This document shows positions 16,753 to 24,265 of a stretch of DNA of 64,000 nucleotides, in pieces; the first letter of the stretch is position 1, and each line of letters opens with the position of its first letter. The notes under the pieces were generated by a model. That model was not told where the DNA came from. It did not search any database and was given only the letters and a program-made list of their open reading frames with translations. The position numbers and the translations under genes are program-made. Origin of the DNA: UBA5239 sp040394635. Its GTDB lineage: Bacteria > Verrucomicrobiota > Lentisphaeria > Victivallales > Victivallaceae. Location of the stretch: contig JBEBRW010000004.1 in assembly GCA_040394635.1 (NCBI GenBank), forward strand, positions 1-64,000, given 5' to 3'.

Positions 16753-17037
16753 TTATGCTGCATGGTCGATGGTTCCGCCGTCAATGTGCCATTGCTCACG
16801 GGCGTTGATTTCCTGTTCGATGGCATCGTATTCTTCGTCGGTAAGATCGCAGGCGATAGTATCGAGATAGTTGCGCCATTCGTCAATGACTTCTGCGTGG
16901 GTTCTGCCTTCGGAACCATTCTCGGCGGCCTTATGAATACGGTCATATAGCTCCGGGTTAAAAAGTATATAGTTGGAAGTGGTATCTGAGAGCCACGCTT
17001 GAAAGTCACCGCTACGAATCATTTCGGATAGATTCAT
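16753..17037 (-). CDS. Small acidic protein of unknown function
   Basis: A 94-residue acidic, helical protein (MNLSEMIRSGDFQAWLSDTT at the start; DLTDEEYDAIEQEINA later). It lies 11 bp upstream of the 140-residue gene and 6 bp after the stop of the 59-residue gene, with GGAGG of the preceding gene's last codons serving as ribosome-binding site. No family recognised. The tight spacing supports a real co-transcribed gene. Confidence 0.7.
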   Translation of the reverse strand: MNLSEMIRSGDFQAWLSDTTSNYILFNPELYDRIHKAAENGSEGRTHAEVIDEWRNYLDTIACDLTDEEYDAIEQEINAREQWHIDGGTIDHAA

Positions 17038-17043
17038 AGAGCA

Positions 17044-17223
17044 TCAGTCCTCCTCGGTTTCTTCGAAAAGGTCGCTGCCGCAGCCCTGAAGATATTCAAT
17101 AGCAGCAACTTCTATACCGGAAGACCAGTGGCATAATTTTCCGCTCCAGGGTTTCGGGTCGAATCCGCGGTTGATGGCTTCCGCTACAATTTCCGACATG
17201 GTCATGTCATTGAATCTGCTCAT
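17044..17223 (-). CDS. Small protein (59 residues) of unknown function
   Basis: The frame starts at 17223 with GGAG 8 nt upstream and ends with TGA at 17044. It encodes MSRFNDMTMSEIVAEAINRG, a central PWSGKLCHWSSG segment and an acidic tail (LFEETEED). It starts 3 bp after the membrane protein gene's stop. No family is recognised. The ribosome-binding site, spacing and codon use like its neighbours support a real gene despite its size. Confidence 0.7.
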   Translation of the reverse strand: MSRFNDMTMSEIVAEAINRGFDPKPWSGKLCHWSSGIEVAAIEYLQGCGSDLFEETEED

Positions 17224-17226
17224 AGG

Positions 17227-17754
17227 TCAACTCCTTACTTTGCGATGGTTTTCGATGGCGTTGCATATATTTTTGACATTGTCAATATTTTTCAGAACCA
17301 GACTGCCATTGCTGGTTGCGGCGGTACTGATGATGATGTTGCCGCAACCCAGAAGTTGCTGGATCAGAGAGCATTGGTAACTGATGCTGCGGATATCGGC
17401 AATACGGATTTTCCGGTTGAAGGTATGCATAACTCCACCTTCGCAGGTGATTGATTCACTGGCAATCGTATAATACTGGCGGCGCCTCAGCCAAACCAGA
17501 TACGCGACCCGGCAGGCAATGATGATCGGAATCAGGCTGATTCCCAGGCAGAGGATGGGCTGATTCAGCTTACCGTCATTGCAGAAAAATCCGGCGACAC
17601 CGCTGAAAAACATAGTCGGCAGTAACACTCCACCAACCGTTCCAACAACAAGCCAGAAAATCTGATGGACCATCTTGCAGACAAAAAGAAATTTGTTGCT
17701 TTTACCACGAAAGATGATTTCTTCCGAACCTGCCTTACTTTGTAAACTACTCAT
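17227..17754 (-). CDS. PH-domain membrane protein (bacterial PH, YdbT-like)
   Basis: This 175-residue protein has two membrane helices (about residues 32-55, VCKMVHQIFWLVVGTVGGVL, and 68-92, PILCLGISLIPIIIACRVAY). A bacterial PH-type beta domain follows (RQYYTIASESITCEGGVMHT, then RKIRIADIRSISYQCSLIQQ). I start it at the ATG at 17754 behind AAGGAGG. It heads the four-gene leftward cluster and is preceded by a 10-bp hairpin (17771-17800) in its leader. It is likely an inner-membrane protein; its role in the element is unknown. Confidence 0.8.
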   Translation of the reverse strand: MSSLQSKAGSEEIIFRGKSNKFLFVCKMVHQIFWLVVGTVGGVLLPTMFFSGVAGFFCNDGKLNQPILCLGISLIPIIIACRVAYLVWLRRRQYYTIASESITCEGGVMHTFNRKIRIADIRSISYQCSLIQQLLGCGNIIISTAATSNGSLVLKNIDNVKNICNAIENHRKVRS

Positions 17755-17770
17755 GGTTCCCTCCTTGAAA

Positions 17771-17800
17771 TGGTTGTCCTTCACCCCGTGAGGACAACCA
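17771..17800 (-). promoter_or_regulatory. Leader hairpin before the PH-domain gene
   Basis: TGGTTGTCCT (17771-17780) and AGGACAACCA (17791-17800) form a perfect 10-bp stem with a 10-nt loop. It ends 16 nt upstream of the start codon and abuts the AAGGAGG ribosome-binding site. It has no T-run, so translational control or mRNA protection is more likely than termination. Confidence 0.5.
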
Positions 17801-17816
17801 TAAAGAGAGAAAATAT

Positions 17817-17869
17817 CCGGGCGTTCAGCCCGGCTTTATCAGATAGTAATTAGCCAACAAGCTGTTGGC
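17817..17869. repeat. Two further hairpins between the AbiE operon and the PH-domain gene
   Basis: CCGGGC/GCCCGG (17817-17833, 5-nt loop) and GCCAACA/TGTTGGC (17853-17869, 3-nt loop) lie 28-80 bp beyond the AbiEii-like stop. They may end or process the toxin-antitoxin transcript, though neither has a clear T-run on the minus strand. Confidence 0.5.
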
Positions 17870-17896
17870 CGATTGGAAAAGGAAAGAGAGGAGGGA

Positions 17897-18868
17897 TCAG
17901 GTTAATCCATAATGTTTGCGTACATTGAAGATTTTCCATTGCAGCATCGGGTGTTTCCGGATGCAGTCTTTCAGTTCATTCGAAACATCCAGCAGGTCGG
18001 GTTCAATGATGCCTTTGTGATTGATATTGTGCAAGAATTCCTGCTCGGTTTTCGTAAACGGCAGAAGTATTGATATTTTTGTCCGGCAACCATCCTTCAA
18101 GGTCTGCATATATGTTCCGTGTTCACCGAATGGCGGCGCAATACCCGCGGCCAGAGTTTCGATCAACTCCTGCCGGAATTGTTGCAGATCGATATTGATG
18201 GCGTCGAATGATGTAATCCTGCTGAAATCAACCTTATTAAAGGCGGCATAAACAATGAAACAATTGCGCAGTAATTTTGCGTCCAGCAGGTTCGAATGAA
18301 GCAACTTATAAGCGTCGAAAAGATCGCGGGGCTTGGTCCGTGCGAATAAGGCGCAGAGTTTGCCCGCGGCCAGTTCATGGATATTCAGCAGAGTTGTTCC
18401 CGCGGCATTGAAGTTTCCCAACGGAAATGAATCCATCACTTCCAACGGCAGCAGCGGAACGCGGTGCATGTAGTTCAGGTCCAGCTCGATATTCTGTTGG
18501 ATCCCGGCAAAACTGCGATAGCCAAGCCGCCATTTGCCTCCGGCGTGTTCAGCGGGGATGCGTTTTACAACATATCCCTTTTCCGCGAGAAGTGCGGATA
18601 AATGTTGCTCATGGACCGCTCGTTCCTTTTGCATTGTTTCCCGCTCCAGTCCGATATAATTAAGGTCGATATCGACCGAGAGGCGTGGTAATTTAAAGTA
18701 AAACAGATTTAATGCCGTGCCGCCTTTCAACGCATATTTGTCCTTTAATATGGAATCGGAGAAAAACAGATTCAGGATTTTCAGCAGCCGCAGTACTTTT
18801 TCGATGTAGAGCAGGTCAAAACCTGTTTCCCGCTGAGCGTCAATGATGACCGTTTCATCAAAATTCAT
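17897..18868 (-). CDS. abiEii-like: AbiEii/AbiGii-family nucleotidyltransferase toxin
   Basis: This 323-residue protein has the nucleotidyltransferase signature KYALKGGTALNLFYF (GG near residue 50) followed by RLSVDIDLNYIG with the catalytic DxD, and the downstream LAAGKLCALFARTKPRDLFD block typical of AbiEii. Toxins of this type IV family transfer nucleotides, with tRNA ends reported as the target for some relatives, and stop growth. I start it at 18868, overlapping the antitoxin gene by 11 bp, rather than at 18886. It is the second gene of the AbiE pair and probably provides abortive phage defence or element maintenance. Confidence 0.9.
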   Translation of the reverse strand: MNFDETVIIDAQRETGFDLLYIEKVLRLLKILNLFFSDSILKDKYALKGGTALNLFYFKLPRLSVDIDLNYIGLERETMQKERAVHEQHLSALLAEKGYVVKRIPAEHAGGKWRLGYRSFAGIQQNIELDLNYMHRVPLLPLEVMDSFPLGNFNAAGTTLLNIHELAAGKLCALFARTKPRDLFDAYKLLHSNLLDAKLLRNCFIVYAAFNKVDFSRITSFDAINIDLQQFRQELIETLAAGIAPPFGEHGTYMQTLKDGCRTKISILLPFTKTEQEFLHNINHKGIIEPDLLDVSNELKDCIRKHPMLQWKIFNVRKHYGLT

Positions 18869-19667
18869 AGGACTCCTCCCGGTCATCGGTCAACATGGAT
18901 TCGGGAACATAAAGGTTCCAGCGCCGCACATATTTGCCATGCCGGTTGCTGCGGTAAAAATATTCGGGCGTGTCCGGTTTCAGCTCTTCAATCACCGTCA
19001 GAATATCATCCGGCACATTCATCGAGTGGCGGTATTTTTCCAAAAAGAATCCGACCCGAGCGGCCGTAGCCGGATTCTGCAATAGTTTCAGATATTCCAG
19101 CAACAGCCAGTAATCCAGGGAGTCATCATAAGCAAACGCCTCGACCAATTCATCCCACCCCCCGGAAAGTTCCTGGCGGTCCAGCAAATCAACCAGCGTC
19201 CGTTCTTTATTGGCAACCTTTACCGGAGTATCCCATATGCTTGCTTCAACCACTCCGAAATTTTCCTGATGCTGCTCCAGCAACGATTTGGGCGGCAAGC
19301 TCGGGCGGAATTTCATTCCCCGATGGCGGTACGGTTTCAACCGATGTCTGGTTATAAATGTATGCGTATTATGCAGATTGCGCGACAATCCGTGAAACAT
19401 CAAGGCGGATTGATAACCCAGCACCGCATCCGGCGCCAATTTCGCCGCGACCAGCAGACCGGGAGGGATAAAATTCACATCATTGCTATTCAGAACGGTG
19501 GAATAAAGCCCTTTACGTATCTTTCTGATCTTGCTTTCACGCTCCAGTTTAGCCAGCAAATTGCGCGTATGGTAGCCGGATACGGCACAGGCATCCTCCA
19601 GTTCCCGACTGTTAAACACCCGGTGTTTCTCCAAGAAATCCTGCAATTGTGCACTGTCACATTTCAT
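18858..19667 (-). CDS. abiEi-like: AbiEi-family type IV antitoxin
   Basis: This 269-residue protein has an N-terminal winged-helix domain (residues about 1-60, FNSRELEDACAVSGYHTRNL, then SKIRKIRKGLYST) followed by the AbiEi antitoxin domain (LVAAKLAPDAVLGYQSALMF, WDTPVKVANKERTLVDLLDR). AbiEi proteins repress their own promoter and counter AbiEii without stable binding to it. AAGGA precedes the start. The promoter directly upstream carries three CATTAA motifs at 11- and 22-bp spacing, a likely operator. The gene overlaps the toxin gene. Confidence 0.9.
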   Translation of the reverse strand: MKCDSAQLQDFLEKHRVFNSRELEDACAVSGYHTRNLLAKLERESKIRKIRKGLYSTVLNSNDVNFIPPGLLVAAKLAPDAVLGYQSALMFHGLSRNLHNTHTFITRHRLKPYRHRGMKFRPSLPPKSLLEQHQENFGVVEASIWDTPVKVANKERTLVDLLDRQELSGGWDELVEAFAYDDSLDYWLLLEYLKLLQNPATAARVGFFLEKYRHSMNVPDDILTVIEELKPDTPEYFYRSNRHGKYVRRWNLYVPESMLTDDREESYEF

Positions 19668-19693
19668 CGATAATCCTTAATTTTGCTGCAATT

Positions 19694-19721
19694 ATTATAT
19701 CATTAAAATACATTTTGTCAA
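19694..19721 (-). promoter_or_regulatory. Consensus promoter of the AbiE pair
   Basis: The minus strand has TTGACA (19721-19716), a 16-bp spacer and TATAAT (19699-19694), 27 bp upstream of the AbiEi start. Both hexamers match consensus exactly, predicting a strong promoter that would need repression. Confidence 0.85.
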
Positions 19722-19739
19722 GCATTAATTCATCATTAA
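19701..19739 (-). promoter_or_regulatory. Phased TTAATG repeats, candidate AbiEi operator
   Basis: CATTAA (TTAATG on the transcribed side) occurs at 19701-19706, 19723-19728 and 19734-19739. The spacings of 22 and 11 bp place all three on one face of the helix, spanning the promoter. Repression by AbiEi is inferred from the family. Confidence 0.5.
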
Positions 19740-19816
19740 GGCGCACAATGTCAACTCAATTGCATCGAACAGTATAACTGTACGCAAAAATCGTACATTT
19801 CAAAGGATGTGTAATA

Positions 19817-19901
19817 CGTCCACAAGTTGTGGACGAAATGTTGATTCATCCTGCAGCCTGTCAGAGCCTGCCAAATTCGCCACCGGCTTGGTGACGAATG
19901 T
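19817..19901. repeat. Palindrome and hairpin in the gap between AbiEi and the next gene
   Basis: CGTCCACAA-G-TTGTGGACG (19817-19835) is a near-continuous 19-bp palindrome. ATTCGcCACC/GGTGaCGAAT (19877-19901, 5-nt loop) is a second hairpin ending at the stop of the 264-residue gene, and its ATTCGCCACCGG edge resembles the edges of the junction elements described elsewhere. The first could be a protein-binding site and the second a terminator or repeat remnant. Confidence 0.5.
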
Positions 19902-20696
19902 TTATGCCGTGGGGATTTCCATGTACCGGGCGCAGTTCTGGTTGAGATACTCTGCCGCATAATAGGTCAAAATACCGCAGACTTCGCCCATGATTTTCAT
20001 GGCGGCGAGGTCGTCTTCCAGGGTTTTGATGGTTCCAATGGAGACAGTTTTGCGTTCGCCGGTGGCATCAAAATGTCCAGAGATATAAGCGTCAATGTAT
20101 ATACCTTCGCTGCCCCCGAATTGAGCAGAAAAGTGACAAGTAAAATCATTATTGGTGATTTTGATACGTTTCCATTCATCATTTCCCAGGTGATAATCTT
20201 CAACGAATTTCAATTTATCAAGTTCTCCGCTTCGCTCCGCCAACTGGTAAATATCCGTAAACAGATCACCGGTAGGTTCAAAAAGGGGTTGATTTTTAAC
20301 GGCAGTCATTTGTCCGATGGTTTGAGCGAAGCTTTTAATTCGGTCGATTTTCTCCACGGAATAATCTTCCAGCCAACTGTATAAAGCGGAGGATATTTCA
20401 CCGTTTTCGATTTCAAAACGGTATTTTTCTATGCCGTCAACCAGCCAATAACCGGTTAAATGGTACGAAATTTTCTCGAAAATCCACTTGTCAAGCTCCA
20501 TTACTTCCCGAGCGAAGTGATTGGTAATCTCGTAGTCGATAAAGATACTGATTTGGCTCGGTTTATTTTCATCAATTTCCAGACCAAAATAGTCCAGGTC
20601 AGGCGTAATGTTTTCATAATCGGCAAGCAATTGAGAAGCTTGTTCCGGCGAGTCGCATTCAACAGTCAGGAGGCCCCATGCATTATCGCAGCTCAT
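19902..20696 (-). CDS. Hypothetical protein
   Basis: A 264-residue soluble protein starting MSCDNAWGLLTVECDSPEQA behind AAAGGA. It is acidic with alternating strands and helices and has no recognised catalytic motif. The C-terminal part (YIDAYISGHFDATGERKTVS) looks like a compact alpha/beta domain. It follows the ArdC gene by 18 bp and is likely in the same leftward transcript as ArdC, the 53-residue protein and perhaps ParB. Those neighbours suggest an early, leading-region function such as host-defence evasion, but the sequence itself gives no proof. Confidence 0.7.
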   Translation of the reverse strand: MSCDNAWGLLTVECDSPEQASQLLADYENITPDLDYFGLEIDENKPSQISIFIDYEITNHFAREVMELDKWIFEKISYHLTGYWLVDGIEKYRFEIENGEISSALYSWLEDYSVEKIDRIKSFAQTIGQMTAVKNQPLFEPTGDLFTDIYQLAERSGELDKLKFVEDYHLGNDEWKRIKITNNDFTCHFSAQFGGSEGIYIDAYISGHFDATGERKTVSIGTIKTLEDDLAAMKIMGEVCGILTYYAAEYLNQNCARYMEIPTA

Positions 20697-20714
20697 AATA
20701 ATTTGTCCTTTGGG

Positions 20715-21569
20715 TTAGGCAGCCAGTTCTTCCGAATTGGCTTTTGGGTGAAGAATGTAGTTGCAGGCGCGCTCGGCGTGGGCGGCGGATTGGATGATCA
20801 GTTTTTTGTCGTTGCGGAGGCGTTCGAGCCAGGTCTGGATGTAGGCGGCGGCGTTTTTGATGGTTCGGTTTTCGATGCCGCAATGGGCACATAGGAAGGA
20901 TGCTCCGATTTCGGCGATCAGTTCTTCGCGGGCGTATTCGGGGGTACCGAATTTGACGTTTTTCAGGCCCGAGCGGTTCAGGCGGTTTTTACTGCCGCTG
21001 GAATGAATTTGCTCATGAAAAAGTGTACCGTAAAATTCCTCCTCGCTGATGAAGTATTTGGGCGGCGGCATTTTGATGACATCGTAGGCCGGGATGTAGC
21101 AGGCTTCACCGCCTTGATAGATAATTTGCGGGCAGTCGGTGTATTGGGCGAGTAGTTGCTCGGCGGCTTCGATCGGGTGGAAGTCGAGATAGTGCAGTGA
21201 CGGCAGTTTCGGGATGTTTTTTTCCTGAATGCCGGTGATTTGTTCGAGGTTATAGACGCTGTACATTCGCATGAACGGGATCTTTTTGTCATCGTCTTTT
21301 TCGAAGAATTTCCAGAATACGATGGGGGTGGAAACTTCGTGCGTGCGGACAGTACCATGGAGCTTGGCGATTTGGCGGGGCGTCAGCCAGAATGGAGAGC
21401 CGTATTTGGTCAGGCTCAACAGGATACGGTTGATGCCCCGGTAGGGGCGCTGGCTGATCATATTGCGGTGCGTCCATTCAGGTGGCCGCCAGGAACATTG
21501 CCAGGGAATCACGCCGTTTTCGAGCTCGGCGATGATGCGGTCGGTGATGATTTGATAAATGTTTTGCAT
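20715..21569 (-). CDS. ardC-like: ArdC-like antirestriction protein (ssDNA-binding plus zincin metallopeptidase)
   Basis: This 284-residue protein has an N-terminal ArdC-type ssDNA-binding domain (residues about 1-120, with IIAELENGVIPWQCSW and RPYRGINRILL) and a C-terminal zincin-like metallopeptidase domain with the HExxH site in GTLFHEQIHSSGS. ArdC proteins enter or act early in new hosts, bind single-stranded DNA and block restriction. I start it at 21569 behind GGAG, which drops 21 unconserved residues. It is 11 bp after the 53-residue gene. The same strand and region hold ParB and the large methyltransferase-helicase, a common leading-region set. Confidence 0.88.
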   Translation of the reverse strand: MQNIYQIITDRIIAELENGVIPWQCSWRPPEWTHRNMISQRPYRGINRILLSLTKYGSPFWLTPRQIAKLHGTVRTHEVSTPIVFWKFFEKDDDKKIPFMRMYSVYNLEQITGIQEKNIPKLPSLHYLDFHPIEAAEQLLAQYTDCPQIIYQGGEACYIPAYDVIKMPPPKYFISEEEFYGTLFHEQIHSSGSKNRLNRSGLKNVKFGTPEYAREELIAEIGASFLCAHCGIENRTIKNAAAYIQTWLERLRNDKKLIIQSAAHAERACNYILHPKANSEELAA

Positions 21570-21579
21570 GGGGGGCTCC

Positions 21580-21741
21580 TTATGCGGCGTCATCGTCGTC
21601 GCCGGTGTTGTCCGGCAGGAATTCGGCGGCATCGCGTTCCGGCGAATAATTCCAGTGAAAAAGTGTTGGCGTTTCAGGCGGCGTGTAGACGAATCCGAGT
21701 TCGCGGGCGCGTTCCAATATCGTTTTTTCGTTCTGCTCCAT
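21580..21741 (-). CDS. Small acidic protein (53 residues)
   Basis: The frame starts at 21741 behind GGAGG (7-nt spacing) and ends with TAA at 21580, 11 bp before the ArdC start. It encodes MEQNEKTILERARELGFVYT followed by a Pro/Thr segment and ends in an acidic GDDDDAA tail. No family is recognised. Spacing and ribosome-binding site support a real gene co-transcribed with ArdC. Confidence 0.65.
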   Translation of the reverse strand: MEQNEKTILERARELGFVYTPPETPTLFHWNYSPERDAAEFLPDNTGDDDDAA

Positions 21742-21762
21742 TTGCTTCCTCCAAGTTAAAAA

Positions 21763-21906
21763 TAAACATCGCCCCGGCCCGTGGCCGGACTGGATCCAAC
21801 GCAGGAGCGTTGGTCGCTCAGCGAGCGAAATCTTTCGCCTGCGGCGACCAGCACTTCTTTGCTGGACCTAGCCCGGCCAGGCGGCCGGCGGCGGGTGCTG
21901 CGCACC
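21763..21906. repeat. Multi-hairpin junction element, copy A (long form)
   Basis: This GC-rich 144-bp stretch holds at least four hairpins in a row: CCGGCC/GGCCGG, CCAACGC/GCGTTGG, TCGCTC/GAGCGA and CCAGCA/TGCTGG. The edge AAACATCGCCCCGG matches copy B, and the CCAGC...GCTGGTCGC core matches copies B, E and F. It fills the gap between the ParB-like and 53-residue genes and codes for nothing. Confidence 0.75.
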
Positions 21907-21915
21907 TTCTCTTTT

Positions 21916-23529
21916 TTAGGCGGCTTTGGCCTCGGTTTCGGCTTCCGCTTTGACCCTGGCTTCCTGTTTTTCAAGCTGAATCCAGCTCTTCGGATCCGGC
22001 AGTTCGGCAGTCGCTTCTTCCAGGGCTTTCGCCAGATCGAACTGGATCAGTTCCGCGATGATTCCCGCTTCATCCCATTTCGCCGGAACATCACCGCCGG
22101 ACTGACCGTAATTCAGTTCGGTAACGATTTCTTCGCAAAGTTTTTTCCACACGGCTTTGTCAAGATTCGATTGTTTCAGAACTTTCGGAAAGCAAGAAAT
22201 TTCGCTGTCGCCGTATTTCTTCGTGAAGAATTCTTTTTCATCATCGCCGTACCAGTGCACCGCCGAGTTGACGCCCTTGCAGGCTACCAATGCGAAAATC
22301 GCATCGCGCGACGGCAATTCGTACTCGAAGGTATTGATAAACGCAATCAGCTTATTGATGGCGTGCCGCTGACGCTGTTTGAGCTTGGCCTCCTTGCGTT
22401 CCGCCAACGTTTTGGTCTTGCCGGCAGTGACCGTTTCAAACGGAGTGACAGAACCATCTGCCGCCGCACCGTTTTTCGTGGTACTTTTCTTCGGTTTGCT
22501 GACCTTGACGCTGACCTCGGAACCCGCTTGCGGCGAGTCGATGACGATAGCCTTTTTGCTGCCCTTGGTGGACGGCTTGCATTCGGTCCAGAGGCCGGGC
22601 GGAACGATATTCACGCCATAGAGCGCGTCGCCGGCGTCTTCGATTTTGCAGTTGTTGTGCTCATAAGCGATCAGTACCAGATCGGGATTCTCGCGTACCT
22701 GTTCGGCGATGTACTGACGACACTTGCCGGCCAGATATTCTTTGTTCTGGCAACGGGCCTTTTTGGGGTCGTTCATTTCCTGAAACAGAAACCCGCCGTT
22801 ATTGCGGTCCTTGCACGACGGGCACTCGCCGCAACCCTGTTCGGCGCCGTCCTTATTCCAGGGCAGCTTGCTCAGCAACGTCGAAAATTCCGCATTGAGC
22901 GTAGCCTCAAATTTCTTGATACTGAGATTGCGGAGCTGGTGCTGATTCCAGGACACATAGTTGATCATCTGCTCCTGAATTTCAGGCGAAAACAGCGCCA
23001 CCGCTTCGTAGTGCCCGATCGTCATCCATGGGTAACGCGCGTTCTTCATGACCTCCAGCCAGAGTACCGTCAGCTTGTTGAGGTTGGCGCGCTTCGCCAC
23101 CCAGGTCGCGCTCATGCCGAGTTCGTCGGCGATGGCGTCAAGGGTTTTCCCTTCTTCAATCAGGCCGTTGATCGTGGTTACTTCCTGCTGCAAAGTCAGG
23201 TTGGTCCTGATATGATTCGCCGCGAACGCGATGATTCCGGGATCTCCTTGCGCAAGCACCATATCGGGCATGTCGCCGCCGAGCGCCAACCCCTCATGCG
23301 AGGTCTTTTCCAAAGCCTGAAAACGGCACTTCCCGTCGATAATCTGGAAATCATACTCGCTGTCATCGATCTTCTGGACAATCAGCGGCACAAAGAACGG
23401 TTTGTCACCTCTGGCGAGACGGTTTTCAATACTGGTCTGCAACTTTTTGGCGGCTTCGGCGGTGATCTTGCGATCCGGCACACATTTGATTCTCGACAAC
23501 GGAATCAGTTCGATCTTGTTCTTGCTCAT
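21916..23529 (-). CDS. ParB/Spo0J-like DNA-binding protein with cysteine cluster
   Basis: This 537-residue protein has an N-terminal ParB/sulfiredoxin-like domain (residues about 5-95, ending in the IIDGKCRFQAL motif) and a ParB helix-turn-helix near 125-150 (TLDAIADELGMSATWVAKRA). A middle region carries a probable zinc site, EQGCGECPSCKDRNNGGFLF with further Cys downstream, as in PRTRC-type ParB-like proteins. The C-terminal third is Lys/Ala-rich and helical. It is far from the ParA at 56200, so it may serve transcription control or element maintenance rather than classical partition. It starts in a hairpin-rich divergent region. Confidence 0.82.
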   Translation of the reverse strand: MSKNKIELIPLSRIKCVPDRKITAEAAKKLQTSIENRLARGDKPFFVPLIVQKIDDSEYDFQIIDGKCRFQALEKTSHEGLALGGDMPDMVLAQGDPGIIAFAANHIRTNLTLQQEVTTINGLIEEGKTLDAIADELGMSATWVAKRANLNKLTVLWLEVMKNARYPWMTIGHYEAVALFSPEIQEQMINYVSWNQHQLRNLSIKKFEATLNAEFSTLLSKLPWNKDGAEQGCGECPSCKDRNNGGFLFQEMNDPKKARCQNKEYLAGKCRQYIAEQVRENPDLVLIAYEHNNCKIEDAGDALYGVNIVPPGLWTECKPSTKGSKKAIVIDSPQAGSEVSVKVSKPKKSTTKNGAAADGSVTPFETVTAGKTKTLAERKEAKLKQRQRHAINKLIAFINTFEYELPSRDAIFALVACKGVNSAVHWYGDDEKEFFTKKYGDSEISCFPKVLKQSNLDKAVWKKLCEEIVTELNYGQSGGDVPAKWDEAGIIAELIQFDLAKALEEATAELPDPKSWIQLEKQEARVKAEAETEAKAA

Positions 23530-23568
23530 TTTGGTACTCCTTGGTTAGGATTTGGTTCTCATTTTAAA

Positions 23569-23674
23569 CTCGTTCGACGGCACCTCCGTCCGTCGAACGA
23601 GAATTCAATAACTTTTTTCCAGCGTTGTACGCTGGGAATAGCCATTCAATGTTTTTTGCCGAAATGGCATTGAA
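23569..23674. repeat. Hairpin cluster in the ParB / ORF6N divergent region
   Basis: Three stems follow one another: CTCGTTCGACGG/CCGTCGAACGAG (23569-23601, perfect 12 bp), CCAGCGT/ACGCTGG (23619-23635) and TTCAATG/CATTGAA (23645-23674). They lie 40-145 bp upstream of the ParB start and could be binding sites for it, or an insulating terminator between divergent genes. Confidence 0.6.
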
Positions 23675-23697
23675 ATGAAATGGGGAAATGATATATT
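23670..23697 (+). promoter_or_regulatory. Promoter of the ORF6N gene
   Basis: TTGAAA (23670-23675), a 16-bp spacer and TATATT (23692-23697) lie 24 bp upstream of the ATG at 23721. The -35 overlaps the last hairpin arm of the cluster to its left. Confidence 0.5.
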
Positions 23698-23720
23698 TCA
23701 GAAATAAACTGGAGCGGTAT

Positions 23721-24263
23721 ATGACAAAGAATGAGATAGAACAGTATAAAATCAACAATATAGTTATGAGTTTTCGCGGGCAGCATGTTATTATAGCTCA
23801 GGACCTTGCCAGATTGTTTGGTGTTGAAACCAAAGTATTCAATCAGGCAGTAAAACGAAACCTTGACAGGTTCCCGGATGATTTTGTTTTTCAGCTAAAT
23901 AAGCAGGAATTTAATGAACTGGTCACAAATTGTGACCGGTTCAAATCCCAGAAACACTCCTATGTATTGCCGTATGCTTTTACCGAGCATGGGGCTGTAA
24001 TGGCCTCTATGATTTTAAACTCACCATCGGCTGTGGAAATGAGCATCTATGTTGTCCGGGCTTTTGTGGCCATGCGGAGCATGTCAAAGCAAATCAGTGA
24101 ATTGACTGACAAAATCAATGAACTGGATAAGAAGTACATACAACATGATGAAGTCTTACGTCTGATTGGTGAAATACTGTTCCCTACTGAAGAAGCACCA
24201 TCACTGCCAGCGGCTACGCCGGACAAGAAGAAAAAAATCGGTTTTACCAACAAGAAAAAATAG
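23721..24263 (+). CDS. ORF6N domain-containing protein
   Basis: This 180-residue protein has an ORF6N/KilA-N-type DNA-binding domain (residues about 10-95: MSFRGQHVIIAQDLARLFGV, then the FPDDFVFQL and ...YAFTEHGAVMAS blocks), a helical coiled-coil stretch and a Lys-rich tail. Such proteins are common in phages and mobile elements and are thought to bind DNA. I start it at 23721 behind GGAG. It stands alone on the plus strand between two leftward operons, under its own promoter, like a recently inserted cargo gene. It ends 2 bp before the stop of the opposing methyltransferase-helicase gene. Confidence 0.88.
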   Translation: MTKNEIEQYKINNIVMSFRGQHVIIAQDLARLFGVETKVFNQAVKRNLDRFPDDFVFQLNKQEFNELVTNCDRFKSQKHSYVLPYAFTEHGAVMASMILNSPSAVEMSIYVVRAFVAMRSMSKQISELTDKINELDKKYIQHDEVLRLIGEILFPTEEAPSLPAATPDKKKKIGFTNKKK

Positions 24264-24265
24264 CT

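Noticed and set aside
17897..19667. A novel defence system at the AbiE locus
   Set aside because: Both proteins have the full, known AbiEi/AbiEii signatures and overlapping genes; only the promoter repeats are unusual.
21781..23673. A 630-codon open frame on the plus strand
   Set aside because: It lies wholly opposite the ParB-like gene and across a junction element; it has no ribosome-binding site and no recognisable domain, while the minus-strand protein has clear ParB motifs.
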